Source: Kordia jejudonensis
GTDB lineage: Bacteria; Bacteroidota; Bacteroidia; Flavobacteriales; Flavobacteriaceae
Reading direction: 5' to 3'
NCBI RefSeq assembly: GCF_001005315.1
Contig: NZ_LBMG01000003.1
Coordinates: 1-64,000, forward strand
Length of the DNA stretch: 64,000 nucleotides
Of this stretch, positions 56,266 to 62,787 are shown piece after piece. The notes beneath the pieces were generated by a model. It saw nothing but the letters and a program-made list of their open reading frames with translations. It was not told the DNA's origin and searched no databases. Position 1 is the first letter of the stretch. Each line of letters starts with the position of its first letter. A program made the translations under genes and the position numbers.

Positions 56266-57069
56266 TTAATTTTTTTGTTGCAAAGCATTTTCGAGTAGTA
56301 CAATTTTACTTTCCAAATCGTGAAGTCTATCATAAACATCAACAGGTTCAGGCATTTGTTTGGATGCAAACATTGTTACATACCATATTTCCATAATTTC
56401 TTCTGCATTAATTGTATATGTTGGATAATTTCCATCTTTATTATCAGATTTTAAAATCAGCTTTCCACGTTCTTCAATTCTATTAATAACACGTTTCAGC
56501 ACAATTCCGTCATTACGACTCACAATAACATATACACGTCCGTCTTTTACATCGCTTAAATCCTCCACATACTTACCGAAGACTAAATCGCCATCAAAAA
56601 ACGTACGCACCATCGAATTTCCTTGTACTTCAAAGCAACGAAATGTTCCATTGGTTAAATGTGGCATGCTAAAAGAAGGAAGTGTTTCGATATAATCAGC
56701 ATCTCCATAACCGTCTAAATAACCAGCTCGTGCTTTAATAGGAACGTATACAACATTTTCTTCTCCATCTTGATTCACGGCAACTACTTGTGGAATTCCA
56801 GCATATGTTTGAAATTCTTTTTTATCAGATTTAAACAATTGTGTGCTTTTTCCAAATAAATAATCTGGATTAATCTCAAATTCATTAATAATACTGGTTA
56901 ATAAATCGTATCCAGGTTTTGTTCTTTTTCGCGTTCCATCTGCCTGTGGCCTACCGTTGGTAATACTATCAATAGTAGTACTTGTCACTCCTATTCGTTT
57001 GGAAAATGAATTATTATTAAGATGAAAATGATCTATAATCTCTTTTATTTTTTCATGTATTCCTTCCAT
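56266..57069 (-). CDS. XRE/S24 LexA-like phage-type repressor
   Basis: 267 residues. N-terminal helix-turn-helix (about 8-66: LNNNSFSKRIGVTSTTIDSITNGR), a linker, then an S24 peptidase-like domain. The probable self-cleavage site is A-G in VPIKARAGYLDGYGD, the catalytic Ser is in VQGNSMVRTFFDGDLV and the general-base Lys in DGIVLKRVINR. Cleavage would be stimulated by RecA filaments, as for CI and LexA. A helical tail closes the protein. It is divergent from the phage-like genes, and repeats upstream of it recur before the lysis genes. Confidence 0.88.
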   Translation of the reverse strand: MEGIHEKIKEIIDHFHLNNNSFSKRIGVTSTTIDSITNGRPQADGTRKRTKPGYDLLTSIINEFEINPDYLFGKSTQLFKSDKKEFQTYAGIPQVVAVNQDGEENVVYVPIKARAGYLDGYGDADYIETLPSFSMPHLTNGTFRCFEVQGNSMVRTFFDGDLVFGKYVEDLSDVKDGRVYVIVSRNDGIVLKRVINRIEERGKLILKSDNKDGNYPTYTINAEEIMEIWYVTMFASKQMPEPVDVYDRLHDLESKIVLLENALQQKN

Positions 57070-57106
57070 ATCTCGCTTACTTAAAATTAAACATTTTACA
57101 AAAAAT

Positions 57107-57163
57107 TCTGTTTTTTGTTTTATATATTCTGTAATTTGTTTTATATTTGTATTGTAATTTGTT
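57107..57163. promoter_or_regulatory. Repressor-side operator/promoter repeats
   Basis: Three imperfect tandem units of about 21 bases with a core like TGTAATTTGTT (57130-57140 and 57153-57163, and a diverged one at 57109). The element at 57130-57151 differs at one base of 22 from 58451-58472. TTTG (57114) and TATATTTG (57142-57149) could form a plus-strand promoter (24-nt spacing). Probable binding site of the S24 repressor. Confidence 0.6.
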
Positions 57164-57267
57164 GCTAAGATATGAATTTTTATTGAAAATCAAACATTTG
57201 TGAGTATAAATGTCGATTTTATTCTTCATAAATACAATAAAAGCAACAAAATATAGACTGATGGTTA

Positions 57268-57293
57268 CGTGTTGAAAATGATTTTCGAACACG
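57268..57293. repeat. Imperfect 26-bp palindrome
   Basis: CGTGTT...AACACG with an inner GAAAAT/ATTTTC pair, 47 nt before the 51-residue gene. Possible operator or RNA hairpin. Confidence 0.4.
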
Positions 57294-57339
57294 ATTTTAG
57301 AAATATAAAACATATAGAATACACATACATTTAACGGCT

Positions 57340-57495
57340 ATGAAGCGAAGTAAAGAACTTTTAGACAGACGAAAACAATTTGTGCAGAACTACGTAAAAG
57401 ACAATTCTGCAAAGCAGATGAAAGTAATCATTAACGAATTAGTAGAACAACTATTCATCTCAGAAAAAACCATATACAATATTTTAAAACAGTAA
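57340..57495 (+). CDS. Small HTH-like protein, 51 aa
   Basis: 51 residues: basic N-terminus MKRSKELLDRRKQFVQNYV, then QMKVIINELVEQLFISEKTIYNILKQ, which has the shape of a helix-turn-helix (INELVEQLFISEKTIYNIL) with SEKT as the start of the recognition helix. Similar short homeodomain/transposase-like HTH proteins occur as control genes of phage remnants. It lies between the repressor operator and a terminator (57540-57574) and may be transcribed from that operator. Confidence 0.6.
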   Translation: MKRSKELLDRRKQFVQNYVKDNSAKQMKVIINELVEQLFISEKTIYNILKQ

Positions 57496-57539
57496 TTAGC
57501 TAGTCACTCATACGCATTAAAATATATGTATATCCGAAG

Positions 57540-57574
57540 GCTCCTTTATTAGGGTAAAGGAGCTTTCTTTTTTT
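57540..57574 (+). terminator. Terminator after the small HTH gene
   Basis: GCTCCTTTA-TTAGGG-TAAAGGAGC followed by TTTCTTTTTTT, 25 nt before the tail-collar gene. Readthrough or a separate promoter is needed for that gene. Confidence 0.85.
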
Positions 57575-57598
57575 AATAATAATACAATAACATATACC

Positions 57599-58270
57599 AT
57601 GAAACAAACAATTGAAACCTTAAAATCCTATTTTGAAACAGGAGACAAACCTACAGAAAGTCAATTTGCAGACTTAATTGACAGCTTAGCAATGCCAATG
57701 ATTGGCGAAATTAAAACAGTTAGTTTCGCCAGTGTGCCGAGTGGCTGGGCAAAATGCAATGGCCAATTATTAAATATTGCTGAATATGAAACACTATTTA
57801 ATATAATTGGAAACACCTATGGAGGTAATGGAACTACAAATTTTGCCTTGCCAAATTTACAAGGGAAAACCATGATTCATAGCGATCCAACGTATCCACT
57901 TGGACAAGCTGGTGGAGAAGCACAAAATACACTTTCCGAAAGTCAATTACCAGCGCACAGTCACGGCGTTGGAACTTTAACTGCTTCTCATAGTTTAACA
58001 GGAACAGTAAAAGCTTTAGCTGACGAAGGGCTTTCAGATGAAGCGATAGAGAATCATTTTTCTTCAGGAAGAGACCAAAATTTTTCAGAAACTACTTCTA
58101 CTGTTAATTTAGATTTAATGAGAGCCGACAACGTTCAAATCAACGGAAATGTAACACTTTCAGGAAATACAGCCACTACTGGAAGTTCAACACCTGTAAA
58201 CAACATGCAACCGTATTTAGTGGTAAACACAATCATTGCATTAGAAGGAATTAATCCTTTAGCGAGTTAA
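57599..58270 (+). CDS. Phage tail-collar domain protein
   Basis: 223 residues. N-terminal helical segment (1-32, LKSYFETGDKPTESQFADLIDS) shared with the fibre protein at 59609, then a phage tail-collar domain (about 34-110: GEIKTVSFASVPSGWAKCNGQLLNIAEYETLFNIIGNTYGGNGTTNFALPNLQG), and an MdpB/microcystin-dependent-protein-like C-terminal part ending MQPYLVVNTIIALEG. Such proteins form or attach to fibre tips. No tail-tube or baseplate genes are near, so its present use is unclear. Confidence 0.85.
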   Translation: MKQTIETLKSYFETGDKPTESQFADLIDSLAMPMIGEIKTVSFASVPSGWAKCNGQLLNIAEYETLFNIIGNTYGGNGTTNFALPNLQGKTMIHSDPTYPLGQAGGEAQNTLSESQLPAHSHGVGTLTASHSLTGTVKALADEGLSDEAIENHFSSGRDQNFSETTSTVNLDLMRADNVQINGNVTLSGNTATTGSSTPVNNMQPYLVVNTIIALEGINPLAS

Positions 58271-58294
58271 TTTATTTATCAGATTATTAGTTTT

Positions 58295-58335
58295 AAAAAT
58301 CTCTTTGGTCTTTCACTATCAAAGAGATTTTTTTT
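58295..58335 (+). terminator. Terminator after the tail-collar gene
   Basis: AAATCTCTTTG / CAAAGAGATTT with a 12-base loop, followed by a T-run. Confidence 0.85.
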
Positions 58336-58438
58336 ATTCTATTATGTACGCTTACACAATAACTTTTCTTCTTAAAAGCATACATAGCAACTCTTTCCAA
58401 CAAAAAACAGAAAAATCTATATAATATGTTGTAATATG

Positions 58439-58472
58439 TTTGTTTTGTGTTGTAATATGTTTTATATTTGTA
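58439..58472 (+). promoter_or_regulatory. Repressed promoter of the lysis genes
   Basis: TTTG (58439-58442), 20-nt spacer, TATATTTG (58463-58470): a good Bacteroidota promoter. It overlaps two GTTGTAATATGTT copies (58428 and 58448) and the 22-base element also found at 57130-57151 upstream of the S24 repressor. Probably the repressor's second operator, controlling the hydrolase-holin-fibre genes. Confidence 0.65.
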
Positions 58473-58750
58473 CTCGCTTTTCTAATGAACAGTACAACTT
58501 TTTTGTACGATTCATATCAAAAATACTGTTGAGAAGAACCATAATATAGATGCAAAAGCCCCATTCTGGTTAAGAAAATACAAAAACACGGTTGCACTAC
58601 TTAGTTACTTTTTCTTCTCAAATTAAAAATTCCAACATTTTCATGAATATATACACATGTACTGTATCCATACAGTTGCAAAATTATAGTGTATAAAAAT
58701 TATATGTCAGACAATAACAGTTGTCGTTCAAACTGAAAAAAGTAAAAACT
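58473..58750 (+). other. 278-bp leader before the lysis genes
   Basis: No convincing ORF (the longest starting at an ATG is 15 codons). A perfect 10-base inverted repeat TTGAGAAGAA (58529-58538) / TTCTTCTCAA (58612-58621) encloses 73 bases, so the leader RNA may fold into a closed structure that affects translation or stability. Confidence 0.35.
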
Positions 58751-59185
58751 ATGAACTTAATTCAAAAAGCATTATCACAATATGGTGTTAGAGAAATTAC
58801 TGGAAAGGAATCTAATCCTCAAATCATTAGATACTTTGAAACATTGGGATACGACGGAAACAAATTGCATGACGAAACTGCTTGGTGTAGTGCATTTGTG
58901 AATTGGGTCACCAAAACTCAAAATTACCCTTATAGCGGAAAATTAAATGCACGAAGTTGGCTAAATATTGGAGAATCAACAGCAATTCCCGCACTTGGAG
59001 ACCTTGTCATATTATGGCGTGAATCTCCTAGTAGTTGGAAAGGACACGTTGGCTTTTTTATCAAACAAACTAGACGTTATGTTTATGTTTTAGGTGGAAA
59101 CCAAAACAATAGTGTTTGTATAAAAGCCTATCCTAAAAACAGAATCTTGGATTATAAAAAATTATATAAAAATGGAGAAGATTAA
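58751..59185 (+). CDS. TIGR02594-type peptidoglycan hydrolase
   Basis: 144 residues from the ATG giving MNLIQKALSQYG; a TTG start at 58721 would add ten residues. NlpC/P60- or CHAP-like cysteine hydrolase: catalytic Cys in TAWCSAFVNW, His in KGHVGFFIKQ, and a polar residue in VLGGNQNN. In phages this family acts as an endolysin cutting peptidoglycan peptides. No signal peptide, so it needs the holin encoded next, whose start overlaps its end by 14 nt. Confidence 0.85.
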   Translation: MNLIQKALSQYGVREITGKESNPQIIRYFETLGYDGNKLHDETAWCSAFVNWVTKTQNYPYSGKLNARSWLNIGESTAIPALGDLVILWRESPSSWKGHVGFFIKQTRRYVYVLGGNQNNSVCIKAYPKNRILDYKKLYKNGED

Positions 59186-59612
59186 AATATATGTTTTTTG
59201 GTTGTTGGCTTTACTATCGCCAATGGTCACCATAATGTTAACGATCATTTTTCTAATAATTGTTGATTTTATTACTGGAGCGTATGCCTCTTTTAAAAAC
59301 AACATTCCTATTAGTAGCAAACGTATCGGAAATACGATCTCAAAATTTTTCATCTATAACTTGGTCATACTTTCGGCCTTTTTATTGGAAAAATATATTG
59401 TAAATGAAATCCCTTTTCAGAGAATCATTACAGGATTTATCGCCATAGCAGAAGTGAAATCTATTTTAGAAAACTTCAACAAAATATATGGCATCAATCC
59501 GTTCAAAGCTTTAATTAATTTAATAAAAAAAAAGTCTCTCGACAGTTTAGAAGAAACCATAGATATTCTTGTAAATGACAAAGAGCAAAATCATAAAATT
59601 CAAAAAAAATGA
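59172..59612 (+). CDS. Phage holin family protein
   Basis: 146 residues with two to three hydrophobic segments (about 7-36, 52-70 and 80-98) and the holin-4 signature DFITGAYASFKNNIPISSKRIGNTISKFFIYN. A charged tail ends in KIQKK. It would permeabilise the inner membrane for the preceding hydrolase. The start overlaps the hydrolase gene and its end overlaps the fibre gene by 4 nt, so three genes are translated together. Confidence 0.85.
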   Translation: MEKIKIYVFWLLALLSPMVTIMLTIIFLIIVDFITGAYASFKNNIPISSKRIGNTISKFFIYNLVILSAFLLEKYIVNEIPFQRIITGFIAIAEVKSILENFNKIYGINPFKALINLIKKKSLDSLEETIDILVNDKEQNHKIQKK

Positions 59613-60949
59613 AACAATCATTAGAAATATTAAAATCCTATTTCGAAACAGGTGACAAACCTACACAAGCAGAATACGAAGATGTGTTTGATAGTCTTGT
59701 ACATAGAGACGAAATGGAAACAACAACAAATACTGTATACGTATCTGCAACAAATGGAAATGATGTTACAGCACAAATAGGTGAACCAAGAAAACCTTTT
59801 CTAACCATTGATGAAGCCATTGCTGCTTTTGAAAGTGAATATCCAAGAGAAGGCGATTTAACAAGCTTAGATCATCCTTTTTTAACAATCAAATTGCTCA
59901 CGGATGAAACCTATGAAATAAACGCATTGTTACCTCAAAGAAATATTCGTTTCGAATCTAAAGCGTCTTGTACAATTGACTTTTCAAATAACACAAACGA
60001 GTATTTCCACAACAGAGTAGAAGATGTGTACAATAAATATGTGTTTTCATTACCAAATGGTAGGTTACTAAACAATTCTGAAAATACCTTCTTAGGAGGC
60101 ACTTTATATTTTGAAGGGGAATTTGACGTAATCGAAACCTACGGCGCTCCATACTCAAATTTTAATAAAGGTTTCATTAGTGCTAACCAAATAAATGTTA
60201 CGTATAATTTATTAAAAGGAAGTGGAGTTGCATTCACTGCTTTAGGTATAAATAGTATTAATTATTTTAATGGTAATATTGAAAGTGTTGGAGCTGACTT
60301 AATGGTTCATAACGAAGGACGCGGAACCTGCTATTTTGATTTTGATGTAGCTGAAGGAACACATAAAGTTTCATTATTAAAAGCAGGACTTGTATATACA
60401 GCGTATGTCAACTTCGGTAAGCACAAACCCGATGTTGCAAGCGAAATTGTAAAAACTGGTACAAATGGAAAAATCTTCGTTAACTTTAAAGACAATGCAG
60501 AAGTTTATGGCAATTTTAATGCTACAGAAACCTATTTTACAGGCGATAATGTAACCGTAAATGCTCCACTTGCTAGACTACAAAACAAATTGTTTTTTGA
60601 AGGTTTATCAATAAAAGCATCCACATATTTATGTACATATATTGGTGTTGCAGCACAAGTTTCTATTAAAAACTGTCATGTAGAAGTACATTCAAGTCTT
60701 GTATACATAGAAACCAATACCGCTTTTAATCAAGATATTCTACAATTTATTGGATACAACTGTATTTACCAAACAGATGATCCAGGAACAAACTTAGTAG
60801 TAAAGTTTTCAACGGCTATACCTACAAATGTGAGTTACAATGTAGCACTTCAAAACTCTTTAATTACCAATGGTATTCTAAATACAACGCTTACGGGAAC
60901 TAACACAGCAACAGCAACCGTAACTATCGGAAATACCAATACCTACTAA
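59609..60949 (+). CDS. Beta-helix-type fibre protein
   Basis: 446 residues. The first 32 residues (LEILKSYFETGDKPTQAEYEDVFDSL) match the N-terminus of the tail-collar protein at 57599, also at DNA level over about 70 bases, so it is a common attachment module. Then a segment VYVSATNGNDVTAQIGEPRKPFLTIDEAIAAF, the typical start of pectate-lyase-like right-handed beta-helix fibres, and a long Asn/Thr/Gly-rich repeat region to the C-terminus. Probably a surface or tail-fibre receptor-binding protein. Confidence 0.75.
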   Translation: MKQSLEILKSYFETGDKPTQAEYEDVFDSLVHRDEMETTTNTVYVSATNGNDVTAQIGEPRKPFLTIDEAIAAFESEYPREGDLTSLDHPFLTIKLLTDETYEINALLPQRNIRFESKASCTIDFSNNTNEYFHNRVEDVYNKYVFSLPNGRLLNNSENTFLGGTLYFEGEFDVIETYGAPYSNFNKGFISANQINVTYNLLKGSGVAFTALGINSINYFNGNIESVGADLMVHNEGRGTCYFDFDVAEGTHKVSLLKAGLVYTAYVNFGKHKPDVASEIVKTGTNGKIFVNFKDNAEVYGNFNATETYFTGDNVTVNAPLARLQNKLFFEGLSIKASTYLCTYIGVAAQVSIKNCHVEVHSSLVYIETNTAFNQDILQFIGYNCIYQTDDPGTNLVVKFSTAIPTNVSYNVALQNSLITNGILNTTLTGTNTATATVTIGNTNTY

Positions 60950-60978
60950 ACATACAATTATTAATAGTACTAATTCAA

Positions 60979-61006
60979 GAGCCTTTGATAATCAAAGGCT
61001 CTTTTT
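60979..61006 (+). terminator. Terminator after the fibre gene
   Basis: GAGCCTTTGA-TAA-TCAAAGGCTC followed by TTTTT. The next gene starts only 13 nt later. Confidence 0.85.
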
Positions 61007-61018
61007 ATCTCAATACCT

Positions 61019-61630
61019 ATGAATACAAAATATATATCTACCGAACGTATATTACTTGTCATCATTATCGGTTTATTATGGTATAGCTTATTGCTAAAAT
61101 CGTGCGAAAGTGATGTTCAACTCAATACAAAACCAACAATTACCATTGTAAAAGATACCATTTGGCAAACAAAAGTTGATACATTACATATTGAAACAAC
61201 AAAGTTTGAATATGTATACATTCCTGTGAAGGGAACAAAAGAAGAACGTAAAAATTTTCAAAAAGAAATCAACGCAAAAGAAATAGCAAAATTTGCCAAA
61301 GGAAAACTCTACAAAGACACTTTACAAACCGACGATATTGACATTTTTACACACAACTTAGTCGATGGAACGTTGATTGACAGTAAATTTTCATACAAAT
61401 TAAAAGTTCCCAGAGAAATTACCATTACAAAAACCATTGAACATCCGCCAATCTATAAAAGTGGATTGTATGTTTTTGGAGAAATTGGTGGCAATAAAAA
61501 TCAGTTTGATAACCTAAGTCTTGGTCTACAATATCAACACAAAGGAAATTGGTTTGCGTCTTACCGTGTAAATCTCAATCAAATACAAGAAACCACACAT
61601 AATATTGGTGTTGGTGTTCGGTTGTGGTAA
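61019..61630 (+). CDS. Membrane-anchored hypothetical protein, possible spanin-like
   Basis: 203 residues. N-terminal TM helix (about 9-26, ERILLVIIIGLLWYSLLL), a periplasmic Lys/Glu-rich helical part (about 50-105) and a beta-rich, aromatic C-terminal region (SGLYVFGEIGGNKNQFDNLSLGLQYQHKGNWFASYRVNLN) ending VGVRLW, the kind of C-terminus seen in outer-membrane strands. Proteins of this plan follow holin genes in Bacteroidota phages. A spanin-like role in joining inner and outer membrane during lysis is inference. Confidence 0.6.
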   Translation: MNTKYISTERILLVIIIGLLWYSLLLKSCESDVQLNTKPTITIVKDTIWQTKVDTLHIETTKFEYVYIPVKGTKEERKNFQKEINAKEIAKFAKGKLYKDTLQTDDIDIFTHNLVDGTLIDSKFSYKLKVPREITITKTIEHPPIYKSGLYVFGEIGGNKNQFDNLSLGLQYQHKGNWFASYRVNLNQIQETTHNIGVGVRLW

Positions 61631-61668
61631 TACAAAACGATTCCAATTGATGTCGTAAGGTGTAGCTT

Positions 61669-61824
61669 TTATAAATCTTTCTTACCTCTTTTTGTTTTAG
61701 ACCAAACCAATAAAAAGATGATAATTGCAGTCATTACAACCAAAGCCGCACCTAAAAAATACTTTTCCTCTATTGTTTGTTGTAAAAGTATTGTGATCAA
61801 AAATAGCTGTTTAAAAAATATCAT
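61669..61824 (-). CDS. Small single-TM membrane protein, 51 aa
   Basis: 51 residues starting MIFFKQLFLITILLQQ, with a hydrophobic helix (about 24-42, LGAALVVMTAIIIFLLVW) and a basic tail (SKTKRGKKDL). No family recognised. It lies alone on the minus strand after the phage-like cassette; coding is supported only by the charge and TM pattern. Confidence 0.4.
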   Translation of the reverse strand: MIFFKQLFLITILLQQTIEEKYFLGAALVVMTAIIIFLLVWSKTKRGKKDL

Positions 61825-61964
61825 ATCCTATTATTTTAGTGAAATTAAAAATAGGTAATATACCCTGATAAATCTATGATATAAATCAGCTTACAGAGTT
61901 TGCCAATGACTATTTCCAAGTACGCTAAAAAATTGAAAGTTGTCTTTTCAAACGAAGAATATTT

Positions 61965-62279
61965 TTACAAACGAAGAATAATCACAATAATAATCCCTAT
62001 CAATACGAGCATCAATAAAAGCTCTATTGCATAGGGTTTATTGTGTTTTTTCGAAGTAAGTCTGTTGGTTTCTTCCGACTCTACTTCTTTCAGTTTTTCA
62101 TTGATAATTTCAACTAAAAAAATATCATTTTTATGAAAAAAATACTCTGAAAACTTAGAATCTGGAATGTCACGCTTCACAAACTTAATATGCTGCTCCC
62201 GCAAAGCCGAATCGAAGAAATCTTCAGCTTCTTGATTGGTAAATAATTTAAAATAACGCTCTAAATCTGTTTTTTTCAT
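61965..62279 (-). CDS. Hypothetical C-tail-anchored protein
   Basis: 104 residues. A soluble charged N-terminal domain (1-82: ERYFKLFTNQEAEDFFDSALREQHIKFVKRD) and one C-terminal TM helix (about 84-102, IELLLMLVLIGIIIVIILRL). I do not recognise the family; the plan recalls small signal-type proteins attached to the membrane by their end. A 13-base direct repeat (CAAACGAAGAATA) lies at 61949 and 61968 across its stop codon. Confidence 0.55.
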   Translation of the reverse strand: MKKTDLERYFKLFTNQEAEDFFDSALREQHIKFVKRDIPDSKFSEYFFHKNDIFLVEIINEKLKEVESEETNRLTSKKHNKPYAIELLLMLVLIGIIIVIILRL

Positions 62280-62352
62280 TCGTGGTTCGTGTACAATAAA
62301 GATAGTAAATACAATCTTATTTTCTATTTTTACCGAGATTCAATAAATTTTC

Positions 62353-62745
62353 ATGAATTATAGTTTTCCAAAAGAAGAAAAATTAAAAAGCAAAAAGTGT
62401 ATTGATCTACTTTTTAGTGAAGGAAATTCAGTTTCAAAATTTCCACTCAAACTCATCTATACAGCTACAGAGTTGCCAAAAAATGTACCTGCACAAGCGG
62501 GCGTTTCAGTCACAAAAAGAAGATTTAAAAAAGCGGTAACACGCAATCGCATCAAAAGATTAATGCGTGAAGCCTATCGTTTGCACAAAAATGACGTTTT
62601 TAACACAATATCAACATCCTATGCTTTTATGTTTTTGTATATTGGAAAACAAGAACCAACTTTTGAAGAAATTGAAAACGCAATGATTGGTTTGTTGCAA
62701 AAATTTTTAGCGAAAACCGCAACACAAAACACACCCGAAAAATAA
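62353..62745 (+). CDS. rnpA: Ribonuclease P protein component
   Basis: 130 residues, basic. The RNR signature KRRFKKAVTRNRIKRLMREAYR is complete, preceded by the N-terminal FPKEEKLKSKKCIDLLFSEGNSV. It binds the catalytic RNase P RNA and helps 5' maturation of tRNA precursors. rpmH, its usual partner upstream, is not here. The S41 protease gene follows after 42 nt on the same strand. Confidence 0.95.
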   Translation: MNYSFPKEEKLKSKKCIDLLFSEGNSVSKFPLKLIYTATELPKNVPAQAGVSVTKRRFKKAVTRNRIKRLMREAYRLHKNDVFNTISTSYAFMFLYIGKQEPTFEEIENAMIGLLQKFLAKTATQNTPEK

Positions 62746-62787
62746 TGTTATTCCTGCTATCTTTCTAGCTATTAATGATATAAGAAG

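Noticed and set aside
57077-57313. A 78-residue minus-strand ORF upstream of the repressor.
   Set aside because: It runs across the operator repeats and has Lys/Tyr/Ile-rich shadow-type composition.
57599-61630. A complete functional prophage.
   Set aside because: No terminase, portal, capsid, tail tube, sheath, tape-measure or integrase gene was found on either strand in the neighbourhood.
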